From Thermosynechococcus sp. M98_K2018_005 (GTDB lineage Bacteria > Cyanobacteriota > Cyanobacteriia > Thermosynechococcales > Thermosynechococcaceae): DNA of 35,735 bases. A program made the translations under genes and the position numbers. Every line of letters starts with the position of its first letter. Positions within the stretch are counted from its first letter, which is position 1. A model generated the notes under the pieces. The model searched no databases. It was not told the DNA's origin and saw only the letters and a list, made by a program, of their open reading frames with translations. The stretch covers positions 1 to 35,735 of the forward strand of contig NZ_DVEH01000100.1 in NCBI RefSeq assembly GCF_015295825.1, given 5' to 3'. Shown here piece after piece: positions 16,794-24,792 of the stretch.

Positions 16794-18434
16794 TTGACTC
16801 CCGCAACTTCTGGATTTGATGTCTTAATCATTGGCAGTGGTGCTGCGGGTCTCAGTGCTGCCCTTGCCCTTCCTTCTAGCTATCGCATTGGCCTGATTAC
16901 CAAAACTGATCTCCAGCAATCTGCCAGTGGCTGGGCACAAGGCGGTATGGCTGCGGCCATTGACCCGACGGATTCGCCCTTACTGCATGCCCAAGATACC
17001 CTTACGGCGGGGGCCGGCCTCTGCGATCCAGTGAGTGTCCAGTTTTTGGTTGAGCAGGCAGCGGCACAGGTAGAGCGGCTGTTGGCGATGGGTGTGGCCT
17101 TTGATCGCGTGGGCGATCGCCCGGCTCTGACCCTTGAAGCCGCCCATTGTCGCCCTCGGGTACTTCATGCCGCTGACACCACAGGTCAAGCCCTGATTAC
17201 GACACTGCTCAAGCAGGTCACTGCTGCACCCCATATCACGCTTCTGCCCAATAGCTTTGTCTTTGATCTATGGCTAGAGTCGGGGCGATGCTGTGGGGTG
17301 TGTCTGTTGCGTCAGGGACAGCTTCAATGGCTGCGCTCCGGTGCCGTCGTTCTCGCCACGGGGGGCGGCGGTCAAGTTTTTGCCCAAACCACGAATCCCT
17401 CCTTAAGCACTGGCGATGGTGTGGCAATGGCATGGCGGGCAGGAGCACACATTCGGGATGTCGAGTTTTTCCAGTTTCATCCCACCGCTCTCGCCGTTGA
17501 AGGAGCACCGCGATTTCTCATCAGTGAAGCAGTGCGCGGTGAAGGAGCGCATCTCATAGACCACACAGGGCATCGCTTTGTGGCAGACTACCATCCTGCT
17601 GGCGAGCTTGCACCACGGGATATTGTTAGTCGTGCCATTTATCGTCACCTTCAGCAGAGCCATGCCCCCCATGTCTGGCTGGACTTACGACCGATTCCCC
17701 GCGATCGCCTGCACTACCGTTTTCCGAAAATCATTGCTGTCTGTCGGCAGTGGCGCATTGACGTTGAGCAGCAACCCATTCCCGTGTCCCCGGCAGCCCA
17801 TTACTGGATGGGGGGAGTCGTCACCGATTTACAGGCCAAAACCACGCTTCCCGGCCTCTATGCCGTTGGCGAAGTTGCCAGTACTGGTGTCCACGGTGCC
17901 AATCGCCTTGCTAGTAACTCCCTTTTGGAATGCTTTGTCTTTTCAGCTCAACTCGCACATCTGCACCCTCAGCCCCTTCCCTTGGTGGTGTCCCCTGTTG
18001 GTCAGCAAACCCTTGAAATTGAGCCAGTGAGCTTTCGGCAGTGGCGCCAAGATCTGCGGGAACTCCTGTGGCAAAGTGCTGGAATTTGTCGCGATGCTCC
18101 CACGCTGATGGCCGCTCTTTCCCAAGTGAAGGAATGGCGCCAAGAATTGCTGGCTCATCCGATCGCGATCGCTTTTGGCCAACTAGAGCCCAATCACTGC
18201 TATACCCTCAGCAATGCAGCCGCCCAAACGATCCTTTGGGAATGGGGTGAGCTACGCAATCTTTTGGACATTGCCTACTTGATTCTCAAAAGTGCCCTCT
18301 TTCGGGAGGAAAGCCGGGGGGGGCACTACCGCCAAGACTACCCCCAACCCGATCCCAATTGGCAAATGCACACCCTAATTTGGGGAGAGCACTGGCAAAA
18401 AGCGGCGATTCAAGGCATCCAGAGTAAACTATAG
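16794..18434 (+). CDS. nadB: L-aspartate oxidase
   Basis: A 546-aa FAD enzyme that oxidises L-aspartate to iminoaspartate, the first step of de novo NAD synthesis with NadA. Visible: the dinucleotide-binding motif DVLIIGSGAAGLSAA, SASGWAQGGMAAA (FAD contact), FFQFHPTAL, the active-site region SRAIYRHL, and the C-terminal flavin motif GVHGANRLASNSLLECF. No ATG is available near the N-terminus, so the TTG at 16794 is the likely start; the residues right after it lead straight into the FAD motif. It begins 31 nt after psbU and may be partly read from the psbU promoter. Confidence 0.95.
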   Translation: MTPATSGFDVLIIGSGAAGLSAALALPSSYRIGLITKTDLQQSASGWAQGGMAAAIDPTDSPLLHAQDTLTAGAGLCDPVSVQFLVEQAAAQVERLLAMGVAFDRVGDRPALTLEAAHCRPRVLHAADTTGQALITTLLKQVTAAPHITLLPNSFVFDLWLESGRCCGVCLLRQGQLQWLRSGAVVLATGGGGQVFAQTTNPSLSTGDGVAMAWRAGAHIRDVEFFQFHPTALAVEGAPRFLISEAVRGEGAHLIDHTGHRFVADYHPAGELAPRDIVSRAIYRHLQQSHAPHVWLDLRPIPRDRLHYRFPKIIAVCRQWRIDVEQQPIPVSPAAHYWMGGVVTDLQAKTTLPGLYAVGEVASTGVHGANRLASNSLLECFVFSAQLAHLHPQPLPLVVSPVGQQTLEIEPVSFRQWRQDLRELLWQSAGICRDAPTLMAALSQVKEWRQELLAHPIAIAFGQLEPNHCYTLSNAAAQTILWEWGELRNLLDIAYLILKSALFREESRGGHYRQDYPQPDPNWQMHTLIWGEHWQKAAIQGIQSKL

Positions 18435-18475
18435 TTGCTATAGATTCCAAAAATTTTTTGCGGTGATCTATCCCT

Positions 18476-19684
18476 ATGATGCAGTCACGGCGTGTGCAGG
18501 AAAGTTTGGTGGGTCTGGTGATCCTTGCGGGCTTAGCCACATTGGGGGTCAGCCTACTCTGGTTGCGGGGCAACCTTGCCGGTGCCAATAGCTACACCCT
18601 TGAGGTGGAATTGGATACCGCACCCGGCTTAGCAGTGGGGACACAGGTGCGCTATCGTGGCGTCCAAGTGGGACGAGTCACGGCCATTGGTTTTGATGCC
18701 AATGGTGTCCTAGTGGGTGTGCGCATCAACAATGTATTAATTCCGCGTAGTGCTGTACCGGAGATTCGCCAGTCGGGCTTTATTGGTCAGGCCTTTTTGG
18801 ACTTTACCCCCAAGGAGCGGGTACCGCAGATTCCCGAGGGCGTCACTGCCTTTGCTCCCAAGTGCCAACCAGACTTGATTTACTGCAATGGCGATCGCGT
18901 GACTGGGGTACGCACTGCCAGCTTAGAGGATTTGGTGCGAGCGGCCGCTCGTTTTACCACTGCCCTTGAGGAATCGGGGATTATCAACAACGCCAATACC
19001 CTTATTTTGGGCGCAATCCGCACTGTCAACCGTGCTGACCAATCGTTGACGAAGGTGACCACTGCCCTCGATAGCTTCAACGCCCTCAGTAATGAAGCCC
19101 GTGCTGAACTACGGAACTTTGGCACGGCCTCGCAAGCAGTGACCCGTGCGGCCAACCAGATCAGTGAACTGGTTGAGGTCAACCGCAACACAATTAACTC
19201 CGCCTTGCGCAACATTGACAGTGCTGCCCGAGATCTGAGAACCACACTCAAAGCACTCCGCCCCTTGACAACTCAACTGGAGCAGGGGGAATTGCTGGCC
19301 AATTTGGATGCCCTCATTAAAAATGGTGCCGAAGCAGCGGCCAATCTCAATAAAGTCTCTGGAACACTGAGCAGTCCTATCATTATGCTGTCGATCGCCC
19401 AAACCCTAGATGCAGCACGGGCAACATTTATCAATGCCCAAAAACTTACGAATGACTTGCTCAAACTCACGGGCGATGAATCCTTCCAGTCTGATTTGCG
19501 GCGCCTCATTAAAGTCCTCAGCCGTCTACTGGCTTCGAGTGAGGAGCTTGAGCAACAGTTCTTGGCACTCCATGCCACTTCCCTAGGAGAAACTCAGCCA
19601 CCCTCCCCCAACCCTGCCCCCAGTCCAAGTGTGGCTGCAACGCCCCCCAAAGAGGAAGAAGCTGCCGTGACGAGTGCTCCCTAG
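18476..19684 (+). CDS. Mce/MlaD-domain lipid transport protein
   Basis: A 402-aa protein with an N-terminal membrane anchor (about residues 10-30), one MCE domain (about 35-115, with GTQVRYRGVQVGRV and the hydrophobic pore-type loop), then a long helical region of about 220 residues rich in Ala, Asn and Thr, and a Pro-rich C-terminal tail. It is the periplasmic substrate-binding component of Mla/TGD2-type ABC importers that move phospholipids between membranes. The ATPase (MlaF-like) and permease (MlaE-like) are not in this window, though in cyanobacteria they are often encoded elsewhere. ATG at 18476 or 18479. Confidence 0.87.
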   Translation: MMQSRRVQESLVGLVILAGLATLGVSLLWLRGNLAGANSYTLEVELDTAPGLAVGTQVRYRGVQVGRVTAIGFDANGVLVGVRINNVLIPRSAVPEIRQSGFIGQAFLDFTPKERVPQIPEGVTAFAPKCQPDLIYCNGDRVTGVRTASLEDLVRAAARFTTALEESGIINNANTLILGAIRTVNRADQSLTKVTTALDSFNALSNEARAELRNFGTASQAVTRAANQISELVEVNRNTINSALRNIDSAARDLRTTLKALRPLTTQLEQGELLANLDALIKNGAEAAANLNKVSGTLSSPIIMLSIAQTLDAARATFINAQKLTNDLLKLTGDESFQSDLRRLIKVLSRLLASSEELEQQFLALHATSLGETQPPSPNPAPSPSVAATPPKEEEAAVTSAP

Positions 19685-19850
19685 GCTGGCCAGTGGTTGA
19701 GCGAGCAGTTTCTGTTCGACCCATAGGGGTAAAGTGCCCTGCAATACGTCCGAACCTAGGCCAACCCGTTCTTTCGCTGGGAGTAAGGGGAGGATTGCCG
19801 CGGACCACAAGTGGATTCATAGTCGGTGGCTTAAATTGCGAGATTTCTGG
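19685..19850 (+). ncRNA. Candidate structured small RNA (possibly 6S/SsaA-like)
   Basis: The 264-nt gap before ycf37 has no ORF but strong pairing. A 7-bp hairpin CGAGCAG-TTT-CTGTTCG lies at 19702-19718. A long arm pairs GTCCGAACCT (19748-19757) with AGGATT (19791-19796) and CGGAC (19801-19805), capped by CCC/GGG pairing around 19765-19781. GCAAT (19741-19745) can close the arm with ATTGC (19835-19839). A long arm interrupted by bulges is reminiscent of 6S RNA, and such an RNA is universal in cyanobacteria. The family identity is a guess and the boundaries are approximate. Confidence 0.33.
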
Positions 19851-19912
19851 GGTTAAGCGGGTCGCCTCTGTTTATCATAGACCTAAGGAATAAGTGCATA
19901 GAGCCTAAATTT

Positions 19913-19918
19913 TAGAAT
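19913..19918 (+). promoter_or_regulatory. Candidate -10 box for ycf37
   Basis: TAGAAT 31 nt before the ycf37 ATG, inside an AT-rich stretch. No matching -35 hexamer is seen. Confidence 0.3.
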
Positions 19919-19948
19919 GATCGGTTGTTACTGGGGATACGACTCACC

Positions 19949-20482
19949 ATGGAGAATGCCTTACCTGCGGTTTATCTGAGTGTGTTAATTATCCTACTCG
20001 GCGTCTCAGCTTGGTTTGTGGTCAAACAAATCCTTAAAACCCGTCGCATTGAGTCTAGCTTGGTACGCCTCCAACGGAAACTCAAGCAGGAACCGGGCAC
20101 GACTCAGGAATACTTTGAGCTAGGCAGCATCTACCTCACCAAGAAGCTCGCCAGTCAAGCGATTCCCCTGTTTCAAAAGGCTCTGAAGGCGGCTGAAAAC
20201 GAAGGCGAAACCTACCTTGCTCCCATCTACAACGCCCTTGGCTATGCCTACTTCATGCAGGAGCAGTATGACTTGGCGATTCGCCAGTACAAAGAAGCCC
20301 TGAAACATCAACCGGCGTATGTGACGGCGGCCAACAACCTCGGTCACGCCTATGAAAAGAAAAATTTACCCCAGCCAGCCCTTGAGGCCTATCAGCATAC
20401 GCTGAAATACGACCCCAACAACGCGATCGCCCAACGGCGGGTGAATTCTCTAAAAAAACGACTGAGTGGCGCGGCGGCTTGA
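19949..20482 (+). CDS. ycf37: Ycf37-like TPR protein, photosystem I assembly/stability factor
   Basis: A 177-aa protein with an N-terminal membrane span (about residues 7-28), then at least three tetratricopeptide repeats. Repeat signatures include YFELGSIYLTKKLASQAIPLF, cut here to YFELGSIYLTKK, then YNALGYAYFMQEQYDLAI and NNLGHAYEKKNLPQPALEAY. Ycf37 and its plant homologue Pyg7 bind PSI and aid its assembly and stability. The ATG at 19949 is chosen because the ORF's upstream extension is not hydrophobic or conserved. The neighbouring psaL and psaI on the opposite strand support the call. Confidence 0.87.
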   Translation: MENALPAVYLSVLIILLGVSAWFVVKQILKTRRIESSLVRLQRKLKQEPGTTQEYFELGSIYLTKKLASQAIPLFQKALKAAENEGETYLAPIYNALGYAYFMQEQYDLAIRQYKEALKHQPAYVTAANNLGHAYEKKNLPQPALEAYQHTLKYDPNNAIAQRRVNSLKKRLSGAAA

Positions 20483-20505
20483 GAACCCCTCAGGCAACCC
20501 CAAAA

Positions 20506-20532
20506 CTAGCCAGCAACAAAAAAACTGGCTAG
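20506..20532 (-). terminator. Candidate terminator of psaL-psaI
   Basis: Perfect 8-bp inverted repeat CTAGCCAG...CTGGCTAG with an 11-nt loop. On the minus strand it is followed directly by TTTT. It lies between the convergent ends of ycf37 and psaI, so it may act on both, but the T-tract favours the minus strand. Confidence 0.5.
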
Positions 20533-20562
20533 GACGTTCCCCAACCAGTTCTTAATTCACTG

Positions 20563-20582
20563 TGTATTTAGCTGTATTTAGC
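20563..20582. repeat. Tandem duplication of TGTATTTAGC
   Basis: Two perfect adjacent 10-nt copies just beyond the psaI stop. Probably a replication slippage product. Confidence 0.6.
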
Positions 20583-20602
20583 TGGATAAGCTACCCCTCG
20601 GC

Positions 20603-20719
20603 TTAGGCTTCTCCTTCGATGTAAAGGAACAGCAGCCCCATCACCACTGTGGGCATCAGCCAGCACACCACGGGAATAAAAATCCAAGGCAAAAAGGATG
20701 CAGCATAAGATCCCATCAT
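20603..20719 (-). CDS. psaI: Photosystem I subunit VIII (PsaI)
   Basis: A 38-aa single-span membrane peptide beginning [17 protein letters not shown] and ending [10 protein letters not shown], matching Thermosynechococcus PsaI as I recall it. PsaI lies next to PsaL and PsaM at the PSI trimerisation face. It starts 51 nt after psaL, with AAGGAGAA-like purine-rich sequence upstream of the double ATG. Confidence 0.97.
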
Positions 20720-20770
20720 AGTCAGCGGTTCTCCTTCTGGATGATTAAAAGTTATAGGGTGACCAAGGCT

Positions 20771-21235
20771 TTAGTTAAACAAGCCCGTCATGATGCCATC
20801 GACAACAGAAAAGTTTTCGAGGAGGAAGAAGGCCACAAAGGCAGCCCCCATGGCACCCACAAAGAAGCCAGCCGTAAACTGACTCCAACCTTCACCGGTT
20901 TTCAGGGGATCGCTGCTGCCACCCTTTTGAAAACTGACTAGACCATAGGCTGCTAAGCAGGCCGTGGCAATCAAAATCAGGGCGATACCAGAAATCAAAC
21001 CGCCCAAGTTGGCCACATCGGAGTCCCGCAGGGGACCGAGCTTGACCCAAGGACCAATGAGGAAGTAGCCGTGAGCCATGCCAATTTCAAGACCCCGCAG
21101 AATGGGGGAGAGGCCTTGACGATAGGCGGGGAGGTTACCAATAAAGGTCTTCACTAGGCCAGAGTCAGAAATGGGCGTTGACAAGTGCCCCACAAAGGGA
21201 TCGCCATTGTATGGCTTAACCAGTTCTTCTGCCAT
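20771..21235 (-). CDS. psaL: Photosystem I subunit XI (PsaL)
   Basis: A 154-aa membrane protein needed for PSI trimer formation in cyanobacteria. It starts [18 protein letters not shown], has the conserved [18 protein letters not shown] and about three membrane spans, and ends [11 protein letters not shown]. Conserved Glu/His in the chlorophyll-binding region ([11 protein letters not shown]) are present. A few residues differ from my memory of T. elongatus BP-1, including one Ser fewer in the GGSSD stretch. First gene of psaL-psaI. Confidence 0.97.
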
Positions 21236-21293
21236 GATTTTTATTTCCCTAGCATTCCGTCATGTCCGCGCACAGGCACAGACCTAAGTGGTT

Positions 21294-21299
21294 ATTCTA
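21294..21299 (-). promoter_or_regulatory. Candidate -10 box for psaL-psaI
   Basis: TAGAAT on the minus strand about 60 nt upstream of the psaL ATG. The -35 region is GC-rich and contains a HIP1-like GCGATCGC, with no consensus -35. Confidence 0.35.
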
Positions 21300-21397
21300 G
21301 GCAAGGGCGGGCGATCGCGCGAGAGAGAGCGTTCATCTCTTCAAGAAAGTTCATGTATCGCAACATCCCCTTACGCCACCCCGCCCTCGAGTTGGGG

Positions 21398-22570
21398 TTA
21401 GTAGGTGGGCACGCTGGGATCGACTTCCTGACTCCAGGCGTTGATGCCGCCTTTGATGTTGATCCCCTCAATGCCAGCCTGTTTCAGGATGCCTAAGGCT
21501 TTGGCAGAGCGCCCCCCCATCTTGCAGTGCACCAAGAGGCGATGGCCATTCACCAGATTGCGGATTTTCTCCACACCAGGGCCATTTTCAATGTCCGATA
21601 GGGGAACGAGTACAGCGCCGGGAATCTTGGCAATTTCGTACTCGTTGGGGTTGCGCACATCCACCAGGACGTAATCTTGGGCGCCACTGTCCATGAGGGC
21701 TTTGAGTTCCTGCACGGTCATTTCGGGAATTTCTGCCATTTGTGCGGCCTCCTGTGCTTTGGCTTGGCGAATACCACAGAATTCTTCATAGTCAATGAGC
21801 CTATCAATGACTGGCCGTTCGGGGTTTGGGCGCAGCTTGAGTTCACGGAATTTCATCTCTAGGGCGTTGAAGAGCAAGAGGCGGCCACTGAGGGTTGTGC
21901 CTTTGCCCAGAATAATTTTAATCGTCTCCGTGGCTTGGATGACGCCAATAATGCCCGGCAGAATCCCAAGAACGCCCCCTTCCGCACAGGAGGGCACTAG
22001 ACCCGGTGGCGGCGGTTCGGGATAGAGATCACGATAGTTGGGGCCGCCTTCATAGTTAAAGACCGTGGCTTGGCCCTCAAAGCGAAAGATGGAGCCATAG
22101 ACATTGGGCTTATTCAGCAGCACACAGGCATCGTTCACCAAGTAGCGGGTGGGGAAGTTATCGGTGCCATCCACCACAATGTCGTAGTCCGCCATCACCT
22201 CAAGGGCATTGGCGGCGCTCAAGCGAGTTTCGTAGAGATCGACTTGGCAGTAGGGATTGATCTCAAGGATGCGGTGCTTCGCAGATTGAATTTTCGGCTT
22301 GCCCACCCAAGAGGTGCCGTGGATCACCTGCCGTTGCAAATTAGAGCTATCCACCACATCAAAATCTACAATGCCAAGGCGGCCAATACCCGCAGCGGCG
22401 AGATAGAGCAGCAGAGGTGATCCCAATCCACCGGTGCCAATGCAAAGCACGCTGGCAGCTTTGAGGCGTTTTTGACCCTCAACACCCACCTCCGGCAAAA
22501 TCAGATGGCGGGAATAGCGTTCATAGTCGTCTTTCGTTAGTTCAATTGTAGAAAGGTCTGGATTTAGCAT
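21398..22570 (-). CDS. moeB: MoeB/ThiF-type adenylyltransferase with rhodanese domain
   Basis: A 390-aa two-domain protein. The E1-like adenylation domain (about 15-265) has GTGGLG (45-50), VDFDVVDSSNLQRQ, DGTDNFPTRYLVND and PSCAEGGVLGILPG. The rhodanese domain (about 280-390) has active-site Cys349 in CKMGGRS. Such MoeZ/MOCS3-like proteins adenylate and then thiolate the C-terminal Gly-Gly of sulfur carriers (MoaD, ThiS) for molybdopterin, thiamine or tRNA thiolation. The zinc-binding CxxC pairs of MoeB/MOCS3 are missing: the first reads NYRD before LYPEPPPPG. It begins 70 nt after the DUF3370 gene and is transcribed towards psaL. Confidence 0.9.
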   Translation of the reverse strand: MLNPDLSTIELTKDDYERYSRHLILPEVGVEGQKRLKAASVLCIGTGGLGSPLLLYLAAAGIGRLGIVDFDVVDSSNLQRQVIHGTSWVGKPKIQSAKHRILEINPYCQVDLYETRLSAANALEVMADYDIVVDGTDNFPTRYLVNDACVLLNKPNVYGSIFRFEGQATVFNYEGGPNYRDLYPEPPPPGLVPSCAEGGVLGILPGIIGVIQATETIKIILGKGTTLSGRLLLFNALEMKFRELKLRPNPERPVIDRLIDYEEFCGIRQAKAQEAAQMAEIPEMTVQELKALMDSGAQDYVLVDVRNPNEYEIAKIPGAVLVPLSDIENGPGVEKIRNLVNGHRLLVHCKMGGRSAKALGILKQAGIEGINIKGGINAWSQEVDPSVPTY

Positions 22571-22640
22571 GGTAGCCCTTCATAAAAAATGCGGCTGATC
22601 TAACCCAATCAGCAAGGGTGAGGGGATTTTTTTATTTTAC

Positions 22641-23993
22641 TTAGGGGCGCGACAGAGGATCTGCCAAGGTTTCAATTGTCAACACTTGGGGGGGTGTCGC
22701 ATCCGGCGGATAGAGCATGGTGAACTGTACCCAGCGGATTTCTTGGGGTTGTAGCGTGAGCCGCACGAGATCGTCCCCCTGCTGGCCTTGGCGTTGGACA
22801 AGGTGAATGATCCGACTTTGGGGGGTGCCTTGATCATCGCGGAAGCGCAATCGGACACTGCCTCGGAAAAAGATGCGGTTGGGTGGCTCAGCAAAGAACC
22901 GTAAGCCACTGGCAGGGGCGTCGAACTTGATGGGGGTTTGGAGGGCAAGGCGCACGGTTTGGGGGCGATCGCTGGTGTTTTGTAGGGGTAGCACTAGATC
23001 ATATTCAACGGCATAGTTACCATGGGCAGCATAGGCTGTATCGGGATAGCGCACCATGAGGGGAGCCGTCTGCACTTGTCCTGTGCCCAAGCGCCCCGCC
23101 ACTAACGAACTTATGGGATAGGAGAAGGCGGTACCAGCGGCGGGAATCGGAATTGGTTGTTGTTGGGGATTGTGCCAGCGGGAGCCAAGGGCGACACCCG
23201 CCACTCGGCCATAGATAATGCTGCCCCCTTGATCGGGGGGTGTGGGGGCGCGATCGCGGGGGGTGACCAATTCCTCTGCCGTCAGTGTCTGCTGCCATTG
23301 CTCTGGGGTCGGCGGTTCATTGCCAAAGCGGGCTAAACTGGCAAGGTAGATGTTGCCACTACTGCGGGCACGAATCAGCAGCGAACGGCCATTGAGGGGT
23401 GGGTCGAGTCCCTTGACTGGAATCGGTAAATTGGCGATCAGGGCATAACTGTGCGGGGGAATCACAACTTGTGCGGGCCAGCCCGATTGCCGCCGTTGTC
23501 GCAAAATATCTAGCATGACGCGATCGCCCGGACCAGCAAAAACTTGGCCGAGATCATTGGCCTGCTGATGGGGCAGGGGACGAAAGGGCGCATCCGGCTG
23601 ACTCAAGTAACTGGCGGCATGGATCAAATTCACCGTTACCGGTTGAGAACTGGGGTTGTAGGCGAGAATCCCTAGGTAGAGGGTCCTGAGATCCTGCGGG
23701 TCGAGGGGCTTGGCAATATGGTGGGCAAAAATATCAAAGCGATTGCGAAAGGCAAAGTTCAAGTGGGCATTGGGGGTTGCTTTGCCCTCTGGCGGAAATG
23801 TGGACAGGAGAATCCCTGATCGCTGCACCACCTCTGGGCTATTGCTATTAAACACAGGCACCTGATCAAGGGCACCCGGTAAAGGGAACACTTTTTGCGG
23901 TTTTTCAATCGTTGCCGGCGCCTGAGCCAGCACTGGGGAAATGACAACAAGCGCCGCACAGCTCGCCAACCACCCACGGAAATCAATCGCCAT
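22641..23993 (-). CDS. DUF3370 family secreted protein (shorter paralogue)
   Basis: A 450-aa protein with a signal peptide (MAIDFRGWLASCAALVV to VLAQ), then the DUF3370 domain. It is a paralogue of the 4131-5882 product, sharing VPVFNSNSPE, GILLSTFPP, RFD.FAHHI, YLG.LAYNP, GRVAGV.GSRW, YPDTAY and YPPDATPPQVLT. It lacks that protein's long Pro-rich N-terminal linker and C-terminal tail. ATG at 23993 (GTG at 23996 is an alternative). It starts 9 nt after the SIMPL-domain gene, so the two are probably one operon. Envelope location is predicted; function unknown. Confidence 0.82.
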   Translation of the reverse strand: MAIDFRGWLASCAALVVISPVLAQAPATIEKPQKVFPLPGALDQVPVFNSNSPEVVQRSGILLSTFPPEGKATPNAHLNFAFRNRFDIFAHHIAKPLDPQDLRTLYLGILAYNPSSQPVTVNLIHAASYLSQPDAPFRPLPHQQANDLGQVFAGPGDRVMLDILRQRRQSGWPAQVVIPPHSYALIANLPIPVKGLDPPLNGRSLLIRARSSGNIYLASLARFGNEPPTPEQWQQTLTAEELVTPRDRAPTPPDQGGSIIYGRVAGVALGSRWHNPQQQPIPIPAAGTAFSYPISSLVAGRLGTGQVQTAPLMVRYPDTAYAAHGNYAVEYDLVLPLQNTSDRPQTVRLALQTPIKFDAPASGLRFFAEPPNRIFFRGSVRLRFRDDQGTPQSRIIHLVQRQGQQGDDLVRLTLQPQEIRWVQFTMLYPPDATPPQVLTIETLADPLSRP

Positions 23994-24002
23994 CACCGAG
24001 AC

Positions 24003-24725
24003 CTAGTAGCTAATTTGCAGCGTTACATTCGCCTCTACCTGTAATTCCCCGGACACCACAGGCGTGTTATCGGCCATGGTTGCTGCGCGAACGGCAAGGG
24101 GTCTTGGGGGGAGTGCCGCTTGATTAATTTGAATGCTCACCACTTGGCGCGGTTGGAGATTGAGGGCGCTGAGCACCGCTTGGGCTTGACTTTGGGCATC
24201 TTGGGTTGCTCGCTGCAGGGCAGTGCGTTGGGCAGCGGCAATCGTCGCCCCTGGTGCTGTAAAGCTAATATTGTCAATCGTGGTTGCGCCAGCTTGGACA
24301 GCAGCATCAAGAAGTGGCCCCACGCGATCGCTGGCAATGCGGAAACTCACAGTGTTGCGCCCGATATAGCCCACCAGTATCCGTTGATTGTTAGTGTACT
24401 GATAATTTGGGCTGAGGCTCAGCCCCGTGGTTTGCAGTTGACTGACTTCCCGTGCCCGCAGAACCGCCAAAACGGCATTGGCTCGCCGCGCCACCTCTTG
24501 CTGTACCTCTTGAGCTGTGCGACCTTGAACCTCGACCCCAAGGTTGACTTGGGCAAGGGTTGCTGGAATGGCTTCTGTTCCTCGACCGGTGACCGTCAGG
24601 GTACGTTGGGCTTCTTGACTCACGGCGGGTCGCTCAGCAACCACCACAGATCCCCCGACAAGAAGAGTGGCAAGACCGAGGGTATAAAAAGGCGTTAACG
24701 GATGTTTCACAGCGGTATTCACCAC
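24003..24725 (-). CDS. SIMPL-domain (DUF541) periplasmic protein
   Basis: A 240-aa protein with an N-terminal signal/anchor (about residues 10-35) and a SIMPL/DUF541 domain: TLTVTGRGTEAIPATLAQV opens it, then GVEVQGRTA and QTTGLSLSPNYQY, and it closes with a GELQVEANVTLQI strand. SIMPL proteins are periplasmic, beta-rich and linked in other bacteria to oxidative-stress or envelope functions; the biochemical role is not known. GTG start at 24725 (a second GTG follows at once). First gene of a two-gene unit with the downstream DUF3370 gene. Confidence 0.85.
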   Translation of the reverse strand: MVNTAVKHPLTPFYTLGLATLLVGGSVVVAERPAVSQEAQRTLTVTGRGTEAIPATLAQVNLGVEVQGRTAQEVQQEVARRANAVLAVLRAREVSQLQTTGLSLSPNYQYTNNQRILVGYIGRNTVSFRIASDRVGPLLDAAVQAGATTIDNISFTAPGATIAAAQRTALQRATQDAQSQAQAVLSALNLQPRQVVSIQINQAALPPRPLAVRAATMADNTPVVSGELQVEANVTLQISY

Positions 24726-24792
24726 AGCTAAGCAAAAAACTCATGAACCTTGTTTCTCCCCAGACCGCCTCTAACTGGAATTCTGTTCCCCT

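Noticed and set aside
24120-24698. Plus-strand ORF of 192 codons antisense to the SIMPL gene
   Set aside because: No domain, low-complexity composition from a complementary strand, and the SIMPL protein is well supported.
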